A stretch of 64,000 nt of DNA from Cardinium endosymbiont of Culicoides punctatus (GTDB lineage: Bacteria > Bacteroidota > Bacteroidia > Cytophagales > Amoebophilaceae). Below are positions 25,253 to 35,692 of the stretch, in pieces. The stretch spans positions 34,741 to 98,740 of the forward strand of contig NZ_QWJI01000002.1 of the NCBI RefSeq assembly GCF_004354815.1, read 5' to 3'. The first letter of the stretch is position 1, and each line of letters starts with the position of its first letter. The notes under the pieces were generated by a model. It was not told the origin of the DNA. It ran no database searches and saw nothing but the letters and a program-made list of their open reading frames with translations. The position numbers were made by a program, and so were the translations under genes.

Positions 25253-26509
25253 ACCACTTTTAGTGACTATGCTGTAGGTCGAAAAAATTTTTCAACCGCT
25301 ACACTGGTAGCTACTATATTGGCTACAGCTTTTGGAGGAGGGGGATTTATAAGAACTGTACAGTATGTACATAAGCAGGGCTTATATTGGATCATGTTTT
25401 CGGTGTTGATAGCTGTAACCTTATGGATTACCAGTCTGATTGCAGGACGAATGAAGCCATTTATGCATCACCTTTCTATAGCAGAAACTATAGGAAGTAT
25501 ATATGGTTGTATGCCTAGGGTTGTTACGGCAGTATGTAATGTGATGGGTTCTATTGCTATTCTTGCCATGCAAATTCATGTAATGGCGCATGCCATTAGT
25601 GTATATACAGATCTGTTTCATCCCAGAATAATGACTACGCTTGCCACTTTAATATTTATTACCTATACCGCTTGGGGAGGGGTTCGTGCAGTAACCTATA
25701 CCGATATATTTCAATTAATAACTTTTATCATCATTATACCTATATTGGCTTGGTTGCTGTTTCAGCAAACGGGGAAATCAATAATAGAGGTTGTTTCTCT
25801 TTTAGGAACACAAGAAAAATTTCAATATTCCCATGTTTTTAGCTGGAGTGCCAATTTATTATCTGTGATTTCTTTGGGTTTATCTGGATTGGCATTTGTT
25901 ATAAGCCCACCGATACTACAAAGGGTTTATATGGCTTCTAGTACTATGCAAGCAAAAAAAGGATTTCTGTATGCTAGTATATGCAGCCTTGTTATCATAA
26001 GTTTTATGCTTTTGGTAGGCATAGCTGTCTTTGTAAACGCTCCTAATCTACCTATTCAGGATGTTTGGGAATATATTATAGATCATATTCCTCCATGTTT
26101 TAAAAGTTTTTTCTACATTGGTTTCCTTGCTCTGGCCATGTCTACAGCTGATTCTCATCTTAATGCTTGTGCAGTTATGGTAAGTCATGATATTATAGAG
26201 CCTATGTGGAGAAAGGGAGCAATCGTTTCTGCGCAAAAACTTGCTTTTGCGCAATCTGCCTCTATCATTGTAGGTATGTGTGCCATGGTATTAACCTTTT
26301 ATTGTACAGATTTGTTAGAGTTGCTCAAGCTTGCTTTGGACTTTTCTGTACCGATAGCTACTGCCCCCTTTATCTTCGCTGTTTTAGGATTTAAAGGTGA
26401 TGCAAAAACAGCCTTAACAGGTATGGTTGTTGGTGCATTATCTATAATAGTCTGGAAAATATGGGTTGAACCTACAATAGACATAAATGGAGCCTTTTTT
26501 GTATGTTAG
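25223..26509 (+). CDS. Sodium:solute symporter family protein, interrupted at both ends
   Basis: 428 codons from a GTG that lies inside the inserted element; the first 10 residues come from that element. From residue 11 (TTFSDYAVGRKNFSTATLVA) it is a clear SSS-family permease with about 11 remaining membrane helices, including 'TAWGGVRAVTYTDIFQLITF' and 'FLALAMSTADSHLNACAVMV'. The first helix is cut off (see the fragment at 25016). At the 3' end the frame stops at 26509, but the +1 frame continues with 'MLVNGIAMMVTHYS' to a stop at 26595, suggesting a slip in the T6 run near 26494-26500. Probably a pseudogene, although the element-borne GTG could give a shortened product. The substrate is unknown. 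Confidence 0.8.
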   Translation: MFLTKSAKVLTTFSDYAVGRKNFSTATLVATILATAFGGGGFIRTVQYVHKQGLYWIMFSVLIAVTLWITSLIAGRMKPFMHHLSIAETIGSIYGCMPRVVTAVCNVMGSIAILAMQIHVMAHAISVYTDLFHPRIMTTLATLIFITYTAWGGVRAVTYTDIFQLITFIIIIPILAWLLFQQTGKSIIEVVSLLGTQEKFQYSHVFSWSANLLSVISLGLSGLAFVISPPILQRVYMASSTMQAKKGFLYASICSLVIISFMLLVGIAVFVNAPNLPIQDVWEYIIDHIPPCFKSFFYIGFLALAMSTADSHLNACAVMVSHDIIEPMWRKGAIVSAQKLAFAQSASIIVGMCAMVLTFYCTDLLELLKLALDFSVPIATAPFIFAVLGFKGDAKTALTGMVVGALSIIVWKIWVEPTIDINGAFFVC

Positions 26510-26595
26510 TCAACGGTATAGCCATGATGGTTACCCATTACTCACGTATGCAGTTAACAGAAAAAAAATGGGTAAGCGCAAAGAAACTAGCATAA

Positions 26596-27053
26596 TTATT
26601 TACAATATATCGTGTTTGATACCTGAGATACTGTTAGACGTAGACAAAGGAACCTACAGGCAAGAAGTTCGCAAGCTTGAAGTGATTAAGGCCCTGTAAA
26701 TAACTTATGATGGAGTTGATGTATTCTGTGCGTTGTAGAAGGGAATAGACAAACACAGATGTTATATCAGGAGGATTTTGCCCTTCATTGGGGTTCGAGT
26801 GTATAAACATACCTGAAAACCTAGAAGAGCCTGTCTTAATAGAGCACGATGCCTTTTTACGAAGGAATGGCAGTTAGCTCAAGAAAGCAAGGTCCCTCTA
26901 TTTATTAACTATCCATTAGAAGTCAGATGTGTTCTTGACACACGGCCACTGTCAAAGAAAAAAAGCAATATCTTACTGAAGAAATATTTCACTGATTATT
27001 AAATGTATATATAAAATATATAACCATATTTCTTTTTTTCTTTACAAAGGCTA
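26596..27053. other. Decayed stretch between the symporter and the rRNA promoter
   Basis: No supported gene. Short frames such as 'LDVDKGTYRQEVRKLEVIKA' (near 26630-26695) may be remains of a reading frame that once followed the symporter, but I cannot place them. A TGTGTCAAGAACACA-type dyad on the minus strand near 26930 recurs at 37025. Confidence 0.35.
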
Positions 27054-27083
27054 TTGTAATTTTAAAAAAAGTATGTAACTTTG
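27054..27083 (+). promoter_or_regulatory. Bacteroidota-type promoter for 16S rRNA
   Basis: TTG (27054-27056), a 19-bp spacer and TAACTTTG (27076-27083). This matches the -33/-7 consensus of Bacteroidota sigma-A (TTTG, 19-21 bp, TAnnTTTG). The 16S gene begins about 170 bp downstream, leaving a long leader. Confidence 0.65.
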
Positions 27084-27219
27084 TTTTGAAGCTAATTGGT
27101 TGACAGGAGTTAGAACCGGTTAACCAGCTTTTAAAGATCTTTGAAATTGATGTAGGTAAGAAGCTCATTTTGAAAAAAATGAGTATTATAGAGAGAGAAT
27201 GTGTGGCTCAAAAAAATAA

Positions 27220-27238
27220 TTCCCAATTTATTTGGGAA
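27220..27238 (+). other. Leader hairpin before 16S rRNA
   Basis: TTCCCAA-TTTAT-TTGGGAA, a 7-bp stem ending 15 nt before the mature 5' end. It may take part in rRNA processing; that is inference from position only. Confidence 0.4.
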
Positions 27239-27252
27239 CCGTTAATAAATAA

Positions 27253-28780
<1,528 letters not shown>

Positions 28781-28916
28781 TAGAGTGAGTCAATTCTCTC
28801 TTTTCTTACCTCATCTTTTCAAAGAAATTATTATCCCTTTTTATCTATTTCCTGCATTTAGTTGTTTTATATTTTTCTTATTTGGCTTAAATGGCATTAT
28901 ATAATTTAACCATCAC

Positions 28917-28954
28917 TCAAAAACTAATAAATAGCCACTTATGAAACAGGTCTA
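28917..28954 (-). repeat. Single end of the TAGACCTGTT family, related to 44297-44334
   Basis: On the minus strand it begins TAGACCTGTTTCATAAGTGG and continues 'CTATTTATTAGTTTTTGA'. It matches 44297-44334 at 33 of 38 positions. The outermost bases are those of the miniature elements at 21125, 44606 and 63533, but the interior differs, so it is a second subfamily or an unrelated element sharing the same ends. Confidence 0.6.
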
Positions 28955-28968
28955 TAATAATAAGAATA

Positions 28969-29556
28969 TTACAAAGTAGTTTGTTGATACGTTTTGACTT
29001 TATTAAATTGATTCATAGTATGAACCATACCAGCCTTACACCAAGTGATTAGTATTTCTTTTGTATGCTCTAATAATAGTGGCAGCCCTTCTAATTCGAT
29101 AGGCAAAAAATTACCTAAAACAAATTCTGCAAGCATCCCTTTAGGAAAATGATTCCCTATTCCCACACGAAGACGGGGATAAGCATCTACACCCAAAGAA
29201 TGTGCAATGCTCTTTAAACCATTGTGGCCTGCATCAGATCCTTTTGCACGTAGACGTATAGTCCCAAATGGAAGTGTAATGTCATCTACAATGGTTAAAC
29301 TCTGTTCTATGGGTATTTTTAAGGTATTTAACCAATATTTTACAGCTTTACCACTATCATTCATATAGGTAGTGGGTTTAATCATATAGACCTTATGATT
29401 ATTGAAATCAAAGGAGGTAATATAAGCCAGTCGATCTGTAGAAAAGCCAACATTTTGTTGGATAGCCAGATGATCAACAACCATAAATCCAATATTATGT
29501 CTAGTGTGGACATATGCTGCACCAATATTTCCCAATCCAATAAGTAATAGTTTCAA
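28969..29556 (-). CDS. pth: Peptidyl-tRNA hydrolase
   Basis: 195 aa, standard length. Motifs: 'LLIGLGNIGAAYVHTRHNIG' at the start with the catalytic His in 'TRHNIGF', 'KPTTYMNDSGKAV' and 'DDITLPFGTIRLRAKGSDAG' followed by 'HNGLKSI'. It frees tRNA from stalled peptidyl-tRNA. It follows rplY on the same strand, an arrangement common in Bacteroidota, but a strong hairpin lies between the two. Confidence 0.95.
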   Translation of the reverse strand: MKLLLIGLGNIGAAYVHTRHNIGFMVVDHLAIQQNVGFSTDRLAYITSFDFNNHKVYMIKPTTYMNDSGKAVKYWLNTLKIPIEQSLTIVDDITLPFGTIRLRAKGSDAGHNGLKSIAHSLGVDAYPRLRVGIGNHFPKGMLAEFVLGNFLPIELEGLPLLLEHTKEILITWCKAGMVHTMNQFNKVKTYQQTTL

Positions 29557-29576
29557 AGCAATTTACTTTAGATGTA

Positions 29577-29610
29577 TTGCTGTAAACCGCTGGCAGGCGG
29601 TTTACAGCAA
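29577..29610 (-). terminator. Strong hairpin between rplY and pth
   Basis: A perfect 14-bp stem (TTGCTGTAAACCGC and its complement) with a 6-nt loop, about 20 bp before the pth start and 140 bp after rplY. No T-run follows on the minus strand, so it may terminate, attenuate or protect the rplY transcript end. Confidence 0.5.
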
Positions 29611-29747
29611 AGTAGATCTTATGAAAACATGTGTTAAAAGTAATACTGTCTTCTAGAAAAGACCTTAAAGCTGACTAAATACTATCTTCCCTAAAACAGC
29701 AAATATAAATTATTGATAATTCATATAGCAAACATGCTTTGTTGTTG

Positions 29748-30335
29748 TTACTTCTTGCCCTTTTTTTCTTCCTTACTTGCTGCACTACGTAATGCTCTTG
29801 GAATTTCAATAGAGGCTACGGGTGTACTCGGTAATGCCAAAATGGTAAAACCTTCTGTTTGAATTTGATGTACACGTGAAATATTGCCTAAGTCAAGGTT
29901 AGAAACGTCCACATCTATTATAGATGGAATATGTTTAGGATATCCAAAAACAGCTAATTTCCTTTGTTTCTTGGAAAGAACACCTCCTTTGGCTACACCT
30001 ATAGCTTTTCCTACAAATGCTACAGGAATTTCCATTTTGATTTTTTTGTCATCAAAAATTTGCAGGAAGTCTACGTGTAAGATCATTTCACTTACGGGAT
30101 GGAACTGAATTTCTTTTAAAATACATCTATATACAACACCTTCAATATTTAGATCCACAAAATAGGCATTTGGTGTATAAATTAAATCACGTAAAAGTAC
30201 CATAGGCACATAAAAATGTATTTGTTCTTGCCCTCCATATAATACACCTGGTACTTGTGCATTTATCCTTAATTTTTTAGATTCAGCTTTACCGAGATTT
30301 GCTCTTTTATACCCTAAAATCTCTATTATTTCCAT
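29748..30335 (-). CDS. rplY: 50S ribosomal protein L25 (general stress protein Ctc form)
   Basis: 195 aa, the long two-domain form. N-terminal 5S-RNA-binding domain: 'RANLGKAESKKLRINAQVPG' with 'VLYGGQEQIHF'; then the Ctc-type C-terminal beta domain ('VAFVGKAIGVAKGGVLSKKQ', 'IPSIIDVDVSNLDLGNIS') and a Lys-rich tail ending KEEKKGKK. It binds 5S rRNA in the large subunit. Usually prs precedes it in Bacteroidota; here a 172-bp gap and pepF precede it instead. Confidence 0.93.
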   Translation of the reverse strand: MEIIEILGYKRANLGKAESKKLRINAQVPGVLYGGQEQIHFYVPMVLLRDLIYTPNAYFVDLNIEGVVYRCILKEIQFHPVSEMILHVDFLQIFDDKKIKMEIPVAFVGKAIGVAKGGVLSKKQRKLAVFGYPKHIPSIIDVDVSNLDLGNISRVHQIQTEGFTILALPSTPVASIEIPRALRSAASKEEKKGKK

Positions 30336-30507
30336 ATTATTTATTATTTATAATGAATAAAAATCAATCCTTTTATTGATCGAATAAGCTATAAGATTGG
30401 TTTCCAAATTATATTTATCTCAATCAAAAAATACCAACAATGAAGGATGAATTTAATAAAAAAGTTAATCTCTTAAAAATATCACCTACCTTTGTTGAAA
30501 TCATTTC

Positions 30508-32211
30508 TTATAACTTAGACCAAGCCTCACGCACAAATTGTGCTAGAGAACGAATATGTGCCCTACTAAAATCAAAACGAACACCAGCAGTTTGGTAAAT
30601 GGTACGCATGGATTCCGTATTGCCTAATTTTAATGCGTTAAGATAATTATTCAATGCATCCTTTTGATTTTCTTGTGCATTTTTCCACACCCCAATAGCG
30701 CCAAGCTGTGCAATAGCATATTCAATGTAGTAAAATGGAACCTCAAAAAGATGGAGTTGTTTTTGCCACAAATTACATTTTACATCTTCATAACCATTCC
30801 AATCTGTTATATTGTCTGAAAAATCACTAAATATACGATTCCAATTATCTTCTCGTTCTTGTAACGTATGGGTGGGGTGTTCATAAACCCAATGTTGGAA
30901 AGCATCAATAGCAGCCATCCAAGGCAAACGACTAATAACGTGGATAAGATGATCTTTTTTAGCACGATTTAAATCTTTCTGATCGCTGAAAAAAACATTC
31001 CAGTAGGGCATACTAAGTAACTCCATAGACATGGAGGCTAATTCTGCAATTTCTGATGGACAATGTTTAAAAACATTCAATTCTAGTTCATGAACCAAAA
31101 AGGCGTGTACAGCATGTCCACTTTCATGAAACATGGTTAATACATCTTTCAATGTAGAAGCAGCATTCATAAAAATAAAGGGTACACCTGTTTCATCTAA
31201 AGGATAATTGTAACCACCTGGTGCTTTTCCTTTACGTGACGCTAAGTCTAAATGCCCCATTTCTTGCATGATCTTTAAACAGTGTCCAAAGAAAGGTTGT
31301 ATAGATTGTAAAGAAGTAGTTGCTTTATGTAGTAACTCTGCTGCATCTGTAAAAGGACGTAGTGGTTGTCGTCCTTCTATGTCAACGGCATGGTCAAATG
31401 GCTGCAATACTGCTAAGCCAAGCTTTTCTTTACGTTCTTTGGCTAACTCATTTAGCAATGGCACAATCTCTTCTTTAATAGCAGTATGAAAGGTAAAACA
31501 ATCTTGTGGCGTATAGTCGAACCGATGCATAGATACGAAAGCGTAATCCCTAAAGTTATCAAATCCGGCATTGACTGCTAGGCTATGGCGTTGTTGAATC
31601 AGTTTGGAATAAAGTGTATCCAATGCATCTTTATGTTGCAGTCTGCATTTTTGTATTGCATCATAAACGGTTTTTCGAAAGGGTCTATCTGTAGATTCTA
31701 CATGCGCAGCAGCTTGCTGTAGGGTGAGCTCTTTGCCTTCTACTTCTATAACCATAGAACCTACTATAGCACCATATATTCTTGCATTGAGGTGAATATC
31801 TGTATGAATTGGTATGTTTTCTTCTCTATAACAACGCAAATCGTTTTCTATTTTTCTAACAAAAATATCATATCTAGGTTTTTGACGTAGTAACGCAATA
31901 TCTTTTGCCGCTAGAACTTTTCTATGCAATAGATCTGTAACAGGAGCCAGATAAGGCTCTATCTTTGTAATAAAGTATTCATAAGATTCTTTGGCTGCCA
32001 AATCAGTGGTATTTCGAGTAGTATGGATATAACGCCATCCTCCATCTTCTGCGATCACTCCTTCTAGTTCACTCCAGTCAGCTAGAAATTTTTTTAGACT
32101 TTCTTCCGAAGAAATATCTCTTGTAAGTAGATTATCGTAAAAAGGCTGAATAGAAGACCAATCTGTTATAGAGAATTCTGATGGTAAAAAGGCACGGACA
32201 TATTTTTTCAT
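30508..32211 (-). CDS. pepF: M3-family oligoendopeptidase (PepF type)
   Basis: 567 aa, typical for the family. The zinc motif HESGH lies near residues 362-366 in 'TMFHESGHAVHAFL', and the third ligand Glu is in 'ELASMSMELLSMPYW'. The preceding 'YPLDETGVPFIFMNAASTLK' and the C-terminal 'FYYIEYAIAQLGAIGVWKNA' match the PepF/M3B subgroup. It is a cytosolic enzyme that degrades oligopeptides. It is a single gene on its strand, with divergent ompH 380 bp away. Confidence 0.93.
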   Translation of the reverse strand: MKKYVRAFLPSEFSITDWSSIQPFYDNLLTRDISSEESLKKFLADWSELEGVIAEDGGWRYIHTTRNTTDLAAKESYEYFITKIEPYLAPVTDLLHRKVLAAKDIALLRQKPRYDIFVRKIENDLRCYREENIPIHTDIHLNARIYGAIVGSMVIEVEGKELTLQQAAAHVESTDRPFRKTVYDAIQKCRLQHKDALDTLYSKLIQQRHSLAVNAGFDNFRDYAFVSMHRFDYTPQDCFTFHTAIKEEIVPLLNELAKERKEKLGLAVLQPFDHAVDIEGRQPLRPFTDAAELLHKATTSLQSIQPFFGHCLKIMQEMGHLDLASRKGKAPGGYNYPLDETGVPFIFMNAASTLKDVLTMFHESGHAVHAFLVHELELNVFKHCPSEIAELASMSMELLSMPYWNVFFSDQKDLNRAKKDHLIHVISRLPWMAAIDAFQHWVYEHPTHTLQEREDNWNRIFSDFSDNITDWNGYEDVKCNLWQKQLHLFEVPFYYIEYAIAQLGAIGVWKNAQENQKDALNNYLNALKLGNTESMRTIYQTAGVRFDFSRAHIRSLAQFVREAWSKL

Positions 32212-32593
32212 AATTAAGCTTTTTTTTGAGTTAATAAGGACTAGACTAAGTTAAAAAAAATACCAAAGAAACTAAGTTTTGCATCCTATTTTTGAAAGAT
32301 TTTGAATTTAATCTGATAATCTACATAGAGTTTCCCTTCTATTGCAATATCTTTTAACTGAAAAACAATTAGAAAAAATCTTAGTAAATAGAACTAGGGC
32401 TATAATAATGTTTGTTAGATAGCCTTTCCCCATATATAACAAATATATAGGATTTGTTCTTTAGTAAAAGTTTTTGTAAGTTGGTTTCACTATATTCTGA
32501 CTTATTGATTTTATTGATATAATTTCAAAGCCAAAGCAGATAAAAAGGAAATGTTACTTTTTTTCAAACGTTAAAATCTAGACTATAATTATT
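32212..32593. other. Divergent non-coding region between pepF and ompH
   Basis: 382 bp, very AT-rich, without a supported frame. Both flanking genes are transcribed away from it, so it must hold two promoters, but I see no box that matches the TTG/TAnnTTTG pair well. Confidence 0.4.
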
Positions 32594-33271
32594 ATGAACT
32601 ATAAATTTTTATGTGCATTGGGATTTGCTACATGCACGTATGTTGGTACTAAAGCAGATGACGCTACTCTTGTTGCTACACACACTGATACAGCCGCATC
32701 TGCCCTGAAAATTGGGTATGTAGATTTACGCCATGTTTATAACAATTTACCAGAAGCTCAAAAAAAGAATGCTGAAATGCAAAGCTTTCAGAAACAGTTA
32801 GAAAACCAACTTCAATCTAAATTGTCTGATTATCACGAAAAAGTTGAGAATTGCAGACAGCAGGAGAGTACACTCACAGAAGCTCAAAAGAAACAGATAT
32901 CTTTAGAACTCAATAAGCTACAATCAGTTATTCAAGAGCTGGATGAGCAAAAGTATATTAAAATAGATCGAAAATACAAAGAGATTATAGCCCCAATTCA
33001 AAACCGTATTCAAGAGGCTATTCATAAAATTTCTGAACAACATAATTATAGTATTGTGCTCAATCAAGCTATAGATGTAAGTCCTATTATACTTTTTGCT
33101 CAAAAAAGCTTTGATATTTCAGAGCTTATATTAGAAGAACTCAAGAAAGAAGAAGCTAAACAAGAGGTAACGCCTCCTGTTATAGGCCCTCAAAATCAAG
33201 ATAGTAAAACGACAGCTCCAAAACAAAAGAGCTCAAGTAAAGCGTCTACATCTGCTAAGAAGAAAAAATAA
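32594..33271 (+). CDS. OmpH/Skp-family periplasmic chaperone
   Basis: 225 aa. A signal peptide ends near residue 20-22 ('FLCALGFATCTYVGTKADD'). The mature part begins 'LKIGYVDLRHVYNNLPEAQK', the Skp start, followed by a long coiled coil ('FQKQLENQLQSKLSDYHEKV') and the closing strand 'YSIVLNQAIDVSPIILFAQK'. A Lys/Ser/Gln-rich tail of about 40 residues is added, which is longer than in E. coli Skp. It escorts unfolded outer-membrane proteins. bamA, the usual upstream partner, is not here; surA and a PpiC-like gene follow. Confidence 0.88.
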   Translation: MNYKFLCALGFATCTYVGTKADDATLVATHTDTAASALKIGYVDLRHVYNNLPEAQKKNAEMQSFQKQLENQLQSKLSDYHEKVENCRQQESTLTEAQKKQISLELNKLQSVIQELDEQKYIKIDRKYKEIIAPIQNRIQEAIHKISEQHNYSIVLNQAIDVSPIILFAQKSFDISELILEELKKEEAKQEVTPPVIGPQNQDSKTTAPKQKSSSKASTSAKKKK

Positions 33272-33276
33272 AGATC

Positions 33277-33327
33277 CATATCCCTCTTTCTTAATATTGT
33301 ACATGAAACGTCGGAAAGAGGGATATG
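33277..33327 (+). terminator. Hairpin after ompH
   Basis: A perfect 14-bp stem, CATATCCCTCTTTC and its complement, around a 23-nt loop, 5 bp after the ompH stop. No T-run follows, so termination strength is uncertain. Confidence 0.45.
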
Positions 33328-33388
33328 AATAGGAACAATAATACGCTAAGAACATTATTTAATTTTACCATTACGTTTTATTGATAAT

Positions 33389-34276
33389 TTGAGCATGTAT
33401 CGTTTAAAGAGGCTCCTTACGTATGGCATCTTATTATTATTGATTACTATTTACTTTGGCATCCGTTATGGCAATATTTGGAAGCAAAATAAAACAATTT
33501 CTAATGATCCTTTTATTGCCCGTGTAGGTAATCAATATTTATATCCATCCGATATAGAGTTACTAAATGATACATGTCCTGAAACTACTGATAAGTCACC
33601 TCAATATATAAAAGAGTGGGCTTGTAGACAGCTACTTATCGCATATGGCACAAGCCATAGTCATGAGATTCAGCCTCTAGTTGAAGATAAAATTAATGAT
33701 TATAAAAATGATTTACTTGCTCACCATATTCTGGAAAAATTCGTAAATCAAGAATTAAACAGTGATGTATCATTAGATGAAATAGCCAATTATTACAACA
33801 ATAATCCAAATGATTTTATACTTAATTGCGACATAGTAAAAGGAACATTTTTGTCAATGCCTAAAAAAGCGACGGGTATCAATGCTATTAAATCTCTAAT
33901 GCTTTCTACAAAACCTATCGATAGGAAAAAATTAGAAACATATTGTAAACCGTATATGAATACGGTAATCTTAGAGTCTAGCAAATGGATTTCCTGGGAA
34001 TTTGTTTTACGTAAAATAGGATTTCAGCCTCTTGGAGATGCAACTAGATTATTAAAAACGAACAAATTTATTCACGTTCCCAGTCGCAAACGTATTTATT
34101 TTTTAAAAATAGATGAATATAAAATAGCACCAGGTATCGCCCCATTAGCATTAATGGAAGAACGAATCAAAACCATTATTTTACATAAAAGACGTTTAGC
34201 TTTGGCTAGCCAGATAAAAGAAAAATTATTAGAAAATGCTAAAAAAAACAATACTTGTGTTATCCATGTTAACTAA
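33389..34276 (+). CDS. Membrane-anchored SurA/PpiC-like protein without a clear isomerase domain
   Basis: 295 aa. One N-terminal membrane segment ('LLTYGILLLLITIYFGIRYG', about 9-28), then a SurA-N-like helical region: 'ARVGNQYLYPSDIELL', 'YIKEWACRQLLIAYG', 'EIANYYNNNPNDFILN'. The parvulin core motifs are not recognisable, so this is probably a chaperone-only relative. In Bacteroidota a gene of this type often precedes surA, and here it overlaps the surA start. Its likely role is outer-membrane protein folding; the function is inferred from context. Confidence 0.7.
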   Translation: MSMYRLKRLLTYGILLLLITIYFGIRYGNIWKQNKTISNDPFIARVGNQYLYPSDIELLNDTCPETTDKSPQYIKEWACRQLLIAYGTSHSHEIQPLVEDKINDYKNDLLAHHILEKFVNQELNSDVSLDEIANYYNNNPNDFILNCDIVKGTFLSMPKKATGINAIKSLMLSTKPIDRKKLETYCKPYMNTVILESSKWISWEFVLRKIGFQPLGDATRLLKTNKFIHVPSRKRIYFLKIDEYKIAPGIAPLALMEERIKTIILHKRRLALASQIKEKLLENAKKNNTCVIHVN

Positions 34277-35618
34277 AAAAATCATTTACAGCCTTACGAT
34301 TATTGTCTCCTATTTTCCCTTAGTTGCTTGGTCAAATGATTCCTTGCTCCTAGATAAAGTAGTGGCCACTGTAAATCAAGAAATAATTTTGCATTCTGAA
34401 GTGGAAGAAGCGTGCAAACAGCTAATAATACAAGGACACTCCGTTGATGAGTCCGTCAAGAAAAATGTATTGCGAGAGTTGGTATTAAATAAAATGCTCT
34501 TAGCAAAGGCTGCTTTAACCAATACTAAAGTACCTGAAACATATATTCAACGTAATTGTGATCATACTATAGCACAAATGATAAGACAATCAGGATCGGA
34601 AGAAAAATTAGTTCAGTATTTCAATCAACCTATAGGTAATATTAAAAAAGAGTTAAAGCGACGACTTGAGGAAAGGTATTTAGCTATGAAAGCTAAACAT
34701 AACATTACAGAACATATTGTAGTAACTCCTGCAGAGGTGCAAAGCTATTTTGAGGCGTTGCCATCACATAAACGGGAATACTATCCGGCCTCTTTTGAAA
34801 TTCGCCGGCTCATTATTTACCCTAAAGTGTCTGTAGATAGAAAAGAAAAAGCTAAGCAGCAGCTTTTATTGTTAAAAAAACAACTTATGGATAACAGTGC
34901 TACTTTTGCAGATCTTGCAAAACAATATTCTAATGATCCTGGTTCTGCATCAAAAGGAGGAGAAATTGGTTGGATGGCTACGGGAATGTTATCACCCGAT
35001 TACGAATCAGCCGCACTAAAGCTCAAAATTGGAGAAATAAGTGATCCTGTAGCGTCTGAGTTTGGTCTGCATCTTATACAATTAATTGATAGAAAGAAAG
35101 AAAAATATAATACCCGTCATATTTTACTAATGCTTTCACCAACACAAAATGAAATAGATCTTGCTAAAGATGAAATAAATAAAATCCGAGAAAAGATAGT
35201 GAGGGGAACACTAACCTTTGATGTAGCTGTAAAACAATACTCAGAAGATAAAGACACCGTTTTGGATGGTGGGTTAATTACTGCCAATGAACATGAAACA
35301 GAATCTCTCCCTAGTACAACACTTCCTGCAGATAAATTAGATCCAGAAATATATTTTGCTGTTGATGGTCTTAACCCAGGAGATATAAGTACACCTCAAC
35401 TGGTCAATATCCAACATAGGGTTGGCTGGCAATTACTATACTTGAAACAAAAAGTGGAGCCACATATGATGAATCTAGCGCAAGATTATGAAAAAATACG
35501 CTATTTTTTACTACAGCAAAAGAAAAATAAAGCCATTCATCAATGGATTCAAGCTTCTAAATCAGCGTTTATAATTAGCTTTTCTGAAGAGTATAAAACA
35601 GTAGAAGATTTGTTGTAA
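34266..35618 (+). CDS. surA: SurA-type periplasmic peptidyl-prolyl isomerase
   Basis: 450 aa from the Met at 34266 (MLTKKIIYSLTIIVSYFPLV, a good signal peptide cut near 'AWSND'); an earlier in-frame ATG at 34236 is possible. The SurA N domain ('LDKVVATVNQEIILHSEVEE') is followed by two parvulin domains: 'FEIRRLIIYPK...FADLAKQYSNDPGSASKGGEIG' and 'YNTRHILLML...FDVAVKQYSEDKDTVLDGGLI'. The gene overlaps the preceding PpiC-like gene by 11 bp, showing translational coupling. It folds outer-membrane proteins together with Skp. Confidence 0.92.
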   Translation: MLTKKIIYSLTIIVSYFPLVAWSNDSLLLDKVVATVNQEIILHSEVEEACKQLIIQGHSVDESVKKNVLRELVLNKMLLAKAALTNTKVPETYIQRNCDHTIAQMIRQSGSEEKLVQYFNQPIGNIKKELKRRLEERYLAMKAKHNITEHIVVTPAEVQSYFEALPSHKREYYPASFEIRRLIIYPKVSVDRKEKAKQQLLLLKKQLMDNSATFADLAKQYSNDPGSASKGGEIGWMATGMLSPDYESAALKLKIGEISDPVASEFGLHLIQLIDRKKEKYNTRHILLMLSPTQNEIDLAKDEINKIREKIVRGTLTFDVAVKQYSEDKDTVLDGGLITANEHETESLPSTTLPADKLDPEIYFAVDGLNPGDISTPQLVNIQHRVGWQLLYLKQKVEPHMMNLAQDYEKIRYFLLQQKKNKAIHQWIQASKSAFIISFSEEYKTVEDLL

Positions 35619-35692
35619 TTTTTCCCCTAGTTACGCTAGAAAAATTTTAGATGACTTTTGCACCTGTAGACTTTAAGGAAAACAACTAATAC

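Noticed and set aside
26487..26699. 70-codon frame after the symporter
   Set aside because: It is the third frame over the symporter's frameshifted end and a decayed stretch; no recognisable protein.
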